64,000 nt of DNA from Nymphaea colorata (lineage: Eukaryota; Streptophyta; Magnoliopsida; Nymphaeales; Nymphaeaceae), in assembly GCF_008831285.2 (NCBI RefSeq), contig NW_022204669.1, positions 1 to 64,000 of the forward strand. Direction: 5' to 3'. This document shows, piece by piece, positions 50,424 to 61,400 of the stretch. The position numbers and the translations under genes are program-made. Position 1 is the stretch's first letter; every line of letters begins with the position of its first letter. A model generated the notes under the pieces. That model saw only the letters and a program-made list of their open reading frames with translations, ran no database searches and was not told the origin of the DNA.

Positions 50424-51336
50424 CATCAAATGGGAACCAAAGGCCCAACCAGCAGAACGAGTCGGTCAGACGGAGAGACACAAAGCACTCCAATGGCATT
50501 ACGAAGGACTACTTCCCTTACCTGAACCTTCCAAGACGACAGAACAAGAGAAATTAAGGGAAACTAATAGTACGTGTCCAAACTCAAACGAAGAGTGCTC
50601 ATCTAGCCTAACACAAGCTGATAGTAGGGCGACACCTCTTGAAGAACTAACGCCTGAGGCAAGTCCTAAAGTGACGCCGATGCAAAGCAAAGAAGAAATC
50701 TTCACCCTAGCGTCACCTTTTAGATGGGCAGATGAGCCATGGAATCAAGAAACCCGTGAGCAAACAAAGATAGAAACAATGGGGCAGCCAGACACGGGCA
50801 GCAAAGGGTTGTTACCACCTCCTAGCATCCTTATGAACCAACCTAAGGAGGGTGGTATGGATCACGAGTTCTTTGAGTCTCCCAAAAGTGCACGTATGAA
50901 ACTCCAACAAGGGGCGACTCAAGAATTGGTAAGTCAAAACGCGAAAGTAGTTAGAGCCCAAGACAAGAGACCCTCTCTTGTTCAGCGCCAAGAAGGAAAA
51001 GAGGTAGTTGCCACCTCTAAGAGAAGCAAAAAGGGTTCTAAACCCGGGTGTAAGCAACGAACCAAACCGCTTAACATCCGGGAGCAATTTGAAGAAGAGC
51101 TCCTAGCAGAAATAGACGGAATCCTCCCCAAGTCTGAAGAGGAAAGCGAGAATGTTGTTGAGGAACGTCATGGCCTTAAGATGACAGATTTAGGAGCAGC
51201 CGGTGAGCAGTACACAGTGACCACCTTCGCCTCTTCCCAGCGTCAGATACAGTCTAGGAAAGGTGGTCGGCAACACAACTTGTCAACTCTGGGAAACTAC
51301 ATTGAAAAACTCTACCCAGAGCGTTGGAGAGCATAA
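50424..51336 (+). pseudogene. Inverted fragment of the retroelement ORF, middle part
   Basis: Plus-strand counterpart of about 44430-45264. It lacks the FHA-like N-terminus, is frameshifted near 50500 (GCATTACG against GCATCTACG) and becomes continuously open from 50671. It then reads MTPMQSKEEIFTLASPFRWA to YIEKLYPERWRA. It passes without interruption the point where the central copy shifts frame (GEQYTVTTFASS), then ends at a TAA in place of the TAC of the central copy. Its upstream edge is the 13-bp microhomology junction with the LTR. Confidence 0.75.
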
Positions 51337-51810
51337 CAATTTCCAGACTCTCCAAACTGTAGTCGGGAATTAAGGGACCCTTATAACTCCCTTAATCCGA
51401 ACATGTCAGGCTTATTACTAGTCCCCGACTATAGTGAGCGCGCAGCAGAAGCGCAGTGGCCTGTCCCAGTGAGCAGCAACAATTGGCAATCGCAGAACCA
51501 CGGGCAGACCACCACATTGAAAACGAGCAGAAGCGGAAGCAAACAGCTGCAAGGGCAGCAAAGGCTTCACATCGGGCAGCTGCCTAGAGACTACGGCCCT
51601 GAAAGGTTACGTCAGGAAACCATGAGTAGGACAACTCGGGTCTTTACTCGGGATTTTCAGAAAGGGCCGAGAGGAAGTTTCCTCAACCAGAGGAACTCCC
51701 TTGCCGTACTACCCCGGGACTATGGACCGAAGGAAAAATTTATGTGGGTAGCGCGTGGTATTCAGACCCATCCTGGAAAAGGTAAAGCAAGAGCTTGGGG
51801 ACAAGCTCAT

Positions 51811-51827
51811 TTTAAGGAGGGTGGATC
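51811..51827 (+). promoter_or_regulatory. Polypurine tract of the inverted fragment
   Basis: TTTAAGGAGGGTGGATC directly before TGTTACGAGCC, the same arrangement as 43878-43895 on the opposite strand. Confidence 0.8.
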
Positions 51828-51909
51828 TGTTACGAGCCAAAAATCCAGCCGGCTTGTAAGGGCTGAACCAAGGGCCAAGCCGGGTCCGACTAGGCTCGTA
51901 AGGGCTGGA
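51828..51909 (+). mobile_element. First 82 bp of an LTR, inverted copy
   Basis: Matches the start of the complete LTR (minus strand from 43877) from TGTTACGAGCC to AGGGCTGGA, with scattered differences, then similarity stops. Confidence 0.8.
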
Positions 51910-52435
51910 ATCAGCGCGTACCAAACAGGAATTAAATGATTCTTGATCAGGCGAGCAAACGAAGTGATGAAATTGGATTAACTAGTGTTATCGTTTTAGG
52001 TTCCAATTGATGTTAATATGTCGAGTCCTAAAGTTCACAGGTGTCTATGAATAGCAAGGTGTTACGGTCAAGTTAAATGCGCCAAGAATTGGTTACAATA
52101 GGACCATTATGACGGATGCTCCATTAATTGATTTTTGAGCTGTTTTTATCCTAATTCGTTTACATTGTGATTTCATTGAGTCCGTTAATCAATGAAGTTG
52201 GTTGATCATAGGAACCTTGAATCTGAACTCGATTATTAGGAAGTTATTTAAGTGATGAATCATTAAGATGTGAATAACAATAATGAATTAAAGTGGTTTG
52301 AATCATTAAATCTCACTCATTTAATTGCATGTCTTAACTTATTCGTTACTATCATGTGCATTCTATCACTGTTCAAGTGTATTCAGCTAGTCATCCTGTG
52401 CATTATGAACTGAATCAGTTGAGATTTTCGATGTT
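51910..52435. other. Degenerate transition between retroelement and satellite
   Basis: 526 bp with no gene. Some words resemble the LTR (TTAGGAAGTTATTTAAGTGA at about 52238, also read as its reverse complement at about 50126-50145). Others resemble satellite (TTTAATTGCATGTCTTAACTTATTCGTTAC near 52320, like the B monomer end). It occupies the place of about 263 bp of array 2 that are missing between 37915 and 52436. It may be eroded satellite plus LTR, or poor consensus. Confidence 0.45.
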
Positions 52436-55400
52436 CATTTGGTGTCTTATAGTTAACCTAACGTCTTTCACATGTTATTACATCCACGATCAATGATTTA
52501 GATAATTAAAACTCACAAGTTTATATGGATATAAAAGAGACCTATGCATTAGTTTGATCCTTTCTAGTTTGTACGATAAGTTGAACATGTATTTACATCT
52601 ATAGTGATCGATGCACAAGTTCACGTCAATACGAGTGGGATTTAAGTGATTCAATTAATCACGCATATTTAATTGAATGTACTTAACTTGTTGTTACCTT
52701 TATATTAAATGATTTAGTAAATTCAAATCATAGGTTTATATGAAAATGAATGGGATTCAAGTGATTCATTTGGTGTCTTACAGGTAACTTAATGTGTTTC
52801 ACTTGTTATTACATACATTTGATCACTTATGTTTAATCGAGAGATTATGTGATTCATTTTTACTTGTTCTTACATACATTTGATAACTTATATTTAATTG
52901 AATGTGCGTAACCATTTGTTACATACGTATAGAATGACTTAGTGGCTTGAAAAAAGAAGTCCGTTTGGAAATGAATGAGAGTCAAGTCACTATATTGGTC
53001 CCTTATAGTTAATCTAATGTATTTCACTTATCATTACATCTATAATGAATGATTTAAATGGTTGAAATCACAAGTTTATATGGATACAAATGGTTGAAGT
53101 CACTATATTTGTACACATGTAGTTAGTCCGATGAGTTGAATTTGCTGTTACATCTATAGGAAACGTTCTAAAGGTTTGAAATCACATGTTCGTACGAATA
53201 CAAGGGAGATTTAAGTGATTCATATAATCGTGCATACTTAATTGAATGTGTTTAACTTGTTGTTACATCTATAATAAACGATTTAGTAGATTGAAATCAT
53301 AAGTTTGTGCGAAAATGAATGATATTCGAGTGATTCATTTGGTGTCTTGTAGTTAACCTATTGTGTTTCACTTGTTATTACATCTTTGATCAATGATTTA
53401 AATGATTAAAACTTACAAGTTTGTATGGATATAAAGGAGACCTATGCATTAGTTTGATCCCTTGTAGTTAGTTCAATAAGTTGAACTAGTTCTTACATCT
53501 ATGGTGATCGATGTAAGAAATTGAAATCACAAGTTCGTATCAGTACGAGTGGGATTTAAGTGATTCATTTTATCACACATACGTAATTGAATGTGCTTAA
53601 CTTGTTGTTACGTCTATAATAAATGATTTAGTAGATTAAAATCATAGGTTTGTTTGAAAATGAATGATATTGGAGTGATTCATTTGGTGTCTTGTAAGTA
53701 ACCTAATGTGTTTCACTTGTTATTACATATATTTGATCACTTATATTTAATTGAGAGATTAAGTGATTCATTTTCACTTGTTATTACATATAATTGATCA
53801 CTTGTATTTAATTGAATGTGCGTGACCATTTCTTACTTACGTGTAGAATGACCTAGTGGCTTTGATACCAGAAGTTCGTTTGCAATACATATATAATGAA
53901 TGATTTAAATGATTGAAATCACATGTTCATGTGGAACAAACGCGTGTAGTTAGTCCGATGATTGAATTTATTGTTACAACTATAGTGCACGATCTAAATG
54001 ATTGAAATCACAAGTTCGTATCAATACAAGTGCGATTTAAGTGATTCAAATATCACACATACTTAATTGAATGTGCTTAACTTGTTGTTACATCCATATT
54101 GCTAGATTAAGTGAATTCAAATCACAAGTTTGTGTGAAAATAAATGAGATTTGAGTGATTCATTTGGTGTCTTATAATTAACCTAATGTTCCATATGCAC
54201 ACTAAATCACTCGTCTCGATACAATTGAGATTTAAGTGATTCATTTGATCACGCATACTTAATTGAATGTGCTTAACTTGTTGTTGCGTCTATATTAAAT
54301 GATTTAGTATATTGAAATCATAGGTTTGTATGGAAATGAATGAGATTTGAGTGATTCATTTGGTGTCTTGTAGGTAACCTAATATGTTTCACTTGTTATT
54401 ACATATATTTGATCACATATATTTAATTGAGAGATTAAATGACTCATTTTCACTTGTTATTACATATATTTGATCAATATATTTAATTGAGTGTGCGTAG
54501 TCATTTGTTACATACGTATAGATGACTTAGTGGCTTGAAATAAGAAGTTCGCTTGGAAATAATGAGAGTCAGGTCATTAAGTTGGTCCCTTACAGTTAAT
54601 CAAGTGTATTTCACTTGTAATACATCTATAATGAATGATTTAAATAATTGAAATCGCAAGTTCATATGGATACAAATGGGATCTATGCATTACTTTGAGT
54701 GCGTGTAATTAGTCCGATGAGTTGAATTTGTTGTTACATCTATAGTGAACGATCTAAAGGATTAAATCACGCATTCGTACCAATACAAGTGAGATTTAAA
54801 TGATTCATATGATCATGCATGCTTAATTGAATGTGTTTAACTTGTTGTTACATCTATATTAAATGATTTAGTAGATCGAAATCACAAGTTTGTATGAAAA
54901 TGAATGAGATTCGAGTGATTCATTTGGTGTCTTATGGTTTACCTAATGTGTTTCACTAGTTGTTACATTTATAATGATTCTTAATACGGATGTCCTTAAC
55001 AAGTGATTCATTTGGTGTCATATAGTTAACCTAATGTGTTTCACTTGTAATTTAATTGAATGTGCTTAACAAGTGAATTAGGTTAACAATAGGGCACCAA
55101 ATGAATCACTCAAATCTCATTCATTTTCATGCAAGCCTGTGATTTCAATCTACTAAATCATTTAACATGGATATAACAATAAGTCAAGTACATTCAATAA
55201 AGTATGCGTGATCATATGAATCACTTAAATCTGACTCGTATTGGTACGACTATAGTGCACGATCTAAAGGATTGAAATTACAAGTTCGTATCAATACAAG
55301 TGCGATTTAAGTGATTCAAATGATCACACATACTTAATTGAATGTGCTTAACTTATTGTTACATCCATGTTGCTTGATTAAGTGAACTGAAATCACAAGT

Positions 55401-58400
55401 TTGTATGAAAATGAATGTGATTCGAGTGATTCATTTGGTGTCTTATAGTTAACCTAACGTGTTTCACATGTTATTACATCCATGACAATGATTTAAATAA
55501 TTAAAACTCACAAGTTTATATGGATATAAAGGAGACCTATGCATTAGTTTGATCCTTTATAGTTTGTACATAAGTTGAACATGTATTTACATCTATAGTG
55601 ATCGATGCACAAGTTCACATCAATACGAGTGGGATTTAAGTGATTCAATTGATCACGCATATTTAATTGAATGTACTTAACTTGTTGTTACGTTTATATT
55701 AAATGATTTAGTAAATTCAAATCATAGGTTTATATGAAAATGAATGGGATTCGAGTGATTCATTTGGTGTTTACAGGTAACTTAATGTGTTTCACTTGTT
55801 ATTACATACATTTGATCACTTATGTTTAATCGAGAGATTATGTGATTCATTTTTACTTGTTCTTACATACATTTGATAACTTATATTTAATTGAATGTGC
55901 GTAACCATTTGTTACATACGTATAGAATGACTTAGTGGCTTGAAAAAAGAGTCGTTTGGAAATGAATGAGAGTCAAGTCACTATATTGGTCCCTTATAGT
56001 TAATCTAATGTATTTCACTTGTTATTACATCTATAATGAATGATTTAAATGGTTGAAATCACAAGTTTATATGGATACAAATGGTTGAAGTCACTATATT
56101 TGTACACGTGTAGTTAGTCCGATGAGTTGAATTTGCTGTTACATCTATAGGGAACGTTCTAAAGGTTTGAAATCACATGTTCGTACGAATACAAGGGAGA
56201 TTTAAGTGATTCATATAATCGTGCATACTTAATTGAATGTGTTTAACTTGTTGTTACATCTATAATAAATGATTTAGTAGATTGAAATCACAAGTTTGTG
56301 CGAAAATGAATGATATTCGAGTGATTCATTTGGTGTCTTGTAGTTAACCTATTGTGTTTCACTTGTTATTACATCTTTGATCAATGATTTAAATGATTAA
56401 AACTTACAAGTTTGTATGGATATAAAGGAGACCTATGCATTAGTTTGATCCCTTGTAGTTAGTTCAATAAGTTGAACTAGTTCTTACATCTATGGTGATC
56501 GATGTAAGGAATTGAATCACAAGTTCGTATCAGTACGAGTGGGATTTAAGTGATTCATTTTATCACACATACGTAATTGAATGTGCTTAACTTGTTGTTA
56601 CGTCTATATTAAATGATTTAGTAGATTAAAATCATAGGTTTGTATGAAAATGAATGATATTGGAGTGATTCATTTGGTGTCTTGTAAGTAACCTAATGTG
56701 TTTCACTTGTTATTACATATATTTGATCACTTATATTTAATTGAGAGATTAAGTGATTATTTTCACTTGTTATTACATATAATTGATCACTTGTATTTAA
56801 TTGAATGTGCGTGACCATTTCTTACTTACGTATAGAATGACCTAGTGGCTTTGATACCAGAAGTTCGTTTGGAATACATATATAATGAATGATTTAAATG
56901 ATTGAAATCACATGTTCATGTGGATACAAACTCGTGTAGTTAGTCCGATGAGTTGAATTTATTGTTACAACTATAGTGCACGATTAAATGATTGAAATCA
57001 CAAGTTCGTATCAATACAAGTGCGATTAAGTGATTCAAATGATCACACATACTTAATTGAATGTGCTTAACTTGTTGTTACATCCATATTGCTAGATTAA
57101 GTGAATTCAAATCACAAGTTTGTGTGAAAATAAATGAGATTTGAGTGATTCATTTGGTGTCTTATAATTAACCTAATGTGTTTCACTCGTTATGACATCT
57201 ATGATCAACGATTTAAACGATAAAAACTCACAAGTTTATATGGATGTAAAGGAGACCTATGGATTAGTTTAGTTTGATCCCTTGTAGTGAACATGTTGTT
57301 ACATCTCATTCATTTGTATCCATACGCACACTAAATCACTCGTCTCGATACAGTGAGATTTAAGTGATTCATTTGATCACGCATACTTAATTGAATGTGC
57401 TTAACTTGTTGTTACGTCTATATTAAATGATTTAGTATATTGAAATCATAGGTTTGTATGGAAATGAATGAGATTTGAGTGATTCATTTGGTGTCTTGTA
57501 GGTAACCTAATATGTTTCACTTGTTATTACATATATTTGATCACATATTTTAATTGAGAGATTAAATGACTCATTTTCACTTGTTATTACATATATTTGA
57601 TCAATATATTTAATTGAGTGTGCGTAGCCATTTGTTACATACGTATAGATTGACTTAGTGGCTTGAAATAAGAAGTTCGTTTGGAAATGAATGAGAGTCA
57701 GGTCATTAAGTTGGTCCCTTACAGTTAATCTAGTGTATTTCACTTGTTATTAATCTATAATGAATGATTTAAATAATTGAAATCCAAGTTCATATGGATA
57801 CAAATGGGATCTATGCATTACTTTGAATGCGTGTAATTAGTCCGATGAGTTGAATTTGTTGTTACATCTATAGTGAACGATCTAAAGGATTGAAATCACG
57901 CGTTCGTACCAATACAAGTGAGATTTAAATGATTCATATGATCATGCATGCTTAATTGAATGTGTTTAACTTGTTGTTACATCTATATTAAATGATTTAG
58001 TAGATCGAAATCACAAGTTTGTATGAAAATGAATGAGATTCGAGTGATTCATTTGGTGTCTTATGGTTTACCTAATGTGTTTCACTAGTTGTTACATTTA
58101 TAATGATTCTTAATACGGATGTCCTTAACAAGTGATTCATTTGGTGTCATATAGTTAACCTAATGTGTTTCACTTGTAATTTAATTGAATGTGCTTAACA
58201 AGTGAATTGGTTAACAATAGGGCACCAAATGAATCACTCAAATCTCATTCATTTTCATGCAAGCCTGTGATTTCAATCTACTAAATCATTTAACATGGAT
58301 ATAACAATAAGTCAAGTACATTCAATAAAGTATGCGTGATCATATGAATCACTTAAATCTGACTCGTATTGGTATGACTATAGTGCACGATCTAAAGGAT

Positions 58401-61400
58401 TGAAACTACAAGTTCGTATCAATACAAGTGCGATTTAAGTGATTCAAATGATCACACATACTTAATTGAATGTGCTTAACTTATTGTTACATCCATGTTG
58501 CTTGATTAAGTGAACTGAAATCACAAGTTTGTATGAAAATGAATGTGATTCGAGTGATTCATTTGGTGTCTTATAGTTAACCTAACGTGTTTCACATGTT
58601 ATTACATCCATGATCAATGATTTAAATAATTAAAACTCACAAGTTTATATGGATATAAAGGAGACCTATGCATTAGTTTGATCCTTTCTAGTTTGTACGA
58701 TAAGTTGAACATGTTTTACATCTATAGTGATCGATGCACAAGTTCACATCAATACGAGTGGGATTTAAGTATTCAATTGATCACGCATATTTAATTGAAT
58801 GTACTTAACTTGTTGTTACGTTTATATTAAATGATTTAGTAAATTCAAATCATAGGTTTATATGAAAATGAATGGGATTCGAGTGATTCATTTGGTGTTT
58901 ACAGGTAACTTAATGTGTTTCACTTGTTATTACATACATTTGATCACTTATGTTTAATCGAGAGATTATGTGATTCATTTTTACTTGTTCTTACATACAT
59001 TTGATAACTTATATTTAATTGAATGTGCGTAACCATTTGTTACATACGTATAGAATGACTTAGTGGCTTGAAAAAAGAAGTCCGTTTGGAAATGAATGAG
59101 AGTCAAGTCCTATATTGGTCCCTTATAGTTAATCTAATGTATTTCACTTGTTATTACATCTATAATGAATGATTTAAATGGTTGAAATCACAAGTTTATA
59201 TGGATACAAATGGTTGAAGTCACTATATTTGTACACGTGTAGTTAGTCCGATGAGTTGAATTTGTGTTACATCTATAGGGAACGTTCTAAAGGTTGAAAT
59301 CACATGTTCGTACGAATACAAGGAGATTTAAGTGATTCATATAATCGTGCATACTTAATTGAATGTGTTTAACTTGTTGTTACATCTATAATAAATGATT
59401 TAGTAGATTGAAATCACAAGTTTGTGCGAAAATGAATGATATTCGAGTGATTCATTTGGTGTCTTGTAGTTAACCTATTGTGTTTCACTTGTTATTACAT
59501 CTTTGATCAATGATTTAAATGATTAAAACTTACAAGTTTGTATGGATATAAAGGAGACCTATGCATTAGTTTGATCCCTTGTAGTTAGTTCAATAAGTTG
59601 AACTAGTTCTTACATCTATGGTGATCGATGTAAGGAATTGAAATCACAAGTTCGTATCAATACGAGTGGGATTTAAGTGATTCATTTTATCACACATACG
59701 TAATTGAATGTGCTTAACTTGTTGTTACGTCTATATTAAATGATTTAGTAGATTAAAATCATAGGTTTGTATGAAAATGAATGATATTGGAGTGATTCAT
59801 TTGGTGTCTTGTAAGTAACCTAATGTGTTTCACTTGTTATTACATATATTTGATCACTTATATTTAATTGAGAGATTAAGTGATTCATTTTCACTTGTTA
59901 TTACATATAATTGATCACTTGTATTTAATTGAATGTGCGTGACCATTTCTTACTTACGTATAGAATGACCTAGTGGCTTTGATACCAGAAGTTCGTTTGG
60001 AATACATATATAATGAATGATTTAAATGATTGAAATCACATGTTCATGTGGATACAAACTCGTGTAGTTAGTCCGATGAGTTGAATTTATTGTTACAACT
60101 ATAGTGCACGATCTAAATGATTGAAATCACAAGTTCGTATCAATACAAGTCGATTTAAGTGATTCAAATGATCACACATACTTAATTGAATGTGCTTAAC
60201 TTGTTGTTACATCCATATTGCTAGATTAAGTGAATTCAAATCACAAGTTTGTGTGAAAATAAATGAGATTTGAGTGATTCATTTGGTGTCTTATAATTAA
60301 CCTAATGTGTTTCACTCGTTATGACATCTATGATCAACGATTTAAACGATAAAAACTCACAAGTTTATATGGATGTAAAGGAGACCTATGGATTAGTTTA
60401 GTTTGATCCCTTGTAGTTTGTTCAATAAGTTGAACATGTTGTTACATCTCATTCATTTGTATCCATACGCACACTAAATCACTCGTCTCGATACGAGTGA
60501 GATTTAAGTGATTCATTTGATCACGCATACTTAATTGAATGTGCTTAACTTGTTGTTACGTCTATATTAAATGATTTAGTATATTGAAATCATAGGTTTG
60601 TATGGAAATGAATGAGATTTGAGTGATTCATTTGGTGTCTTGTAGGTAACCTAATATGTTTCACTTGTTATTACATATATTTGATCACATATATTTAATT
60701 GAGAGATTAAATGATTCATTTTCACTTGTTATTACATATATTTGATCAATATATTTAATTGAGTGTGCGTAGCCATTTGTTACATACGTATAGATGACTT
60801 AGTGGCTTGAAATAAGAAGTTCGTTTGGAAATGAATGAGAGTCAGGTCATTAAGTTGGTCCCTTACAGTTAATCTAGTGTATTTCACTTGTTATTACATC
60901 TATAATGAATGATTTAAATATTAAATCGCAAGTTCATATGGATACAAATGGGATCTATGCATTACTTTGAATGCGTGTAATTAGTCCGATGAGTTGAATT
61001 TGTTGTTACATCTATAGTGAACGATTAAAGGATTGAAATCACGCGTTCGTACCAATACAAGTGAGATTTAAATGATTCATATGATCATGCATGCTTAATT
61101 GAATGTGTTTAACTTGTTGTTACATCTATATTAAATGATTTAGTAGATCGAAATCACAAGTTTGTATGAAAATGAATGAGATTCGAGTGATTCATTTGGT
61201 GTCTTATGGTTTACCTAATGTGTTTCACTAGTTGTTACATTTATAATGATTCTTAATACGGATGTCCTTAACAAGTGATTCATTTGGTGTCATATAGTTA
61301 ACCTAATGTGTTTCACTTGTAATTTAATTGAATGTGCTTAACAAGTGAATTAGGTTAACAATAGGGCACCAAATGAATCACTCAAATCTCATTCATTTTC

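Larger units (their letters stand above)
37916..51909 (-). mobile_element. Rearranged cluster of LARD-like LTR retroelements
   Basis: A 14-kb GC-richer block inside array 2. On the minus strand from right to left it reads: truncated LTR (47249-50423), internal region (43878-47248), complete LTR (39499-43877), truncated internal region (37916-39498). A plus-strand inverted piece of internal region plus the first 82 bp of an LTR (50411-51909) is attached on the right. One LTR is shared by two internal regions, a pattern expected after recombination between elements. Both outer ends are truncated, so no target duplication can be identified. No protease, reverse transcriptase, RNase H or integrase motif is visible in any copy. 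Confidence 0.88.
51403..51939 (+). pseudogene. Inverted fragment of the retroelement ORF, C-terminal part
   Basis: Same frame as the preceding fragment, 66 bases beyond its stop; reads MSGLLLVPDYSERAAEAQWP through GQLPRDYGPERL and AVLPRDYGPKEK. It differs by an indel after ARAWGQA from the central copy. It then runs through the polypurine tract and LTR start into the degenerate sequence beyond 51909, so the final 40-odd residues are unlikely to be native protein. Confidence 0.65.

Noticed and set aside
37916-51909. Endogenous pararetrovirus or a complete Ty3/gypsy element.
   Set aside because: No reverse transcriptase, RNase H, integrase, coat or movement motifs are visible. The ends are typical LTRs with a tRNA-Met primer site and the internal region is only 3.4 kb.
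57507-57743. Similar open frames of 61-78 codons in the satellite (14855-15040, 22958-23161, 34296-34499, 57507-57743).
   Set aside because: They lie wholly in tandem satellite monomers, recur only because the repeat recurs, and are broken in other units. No protein features.
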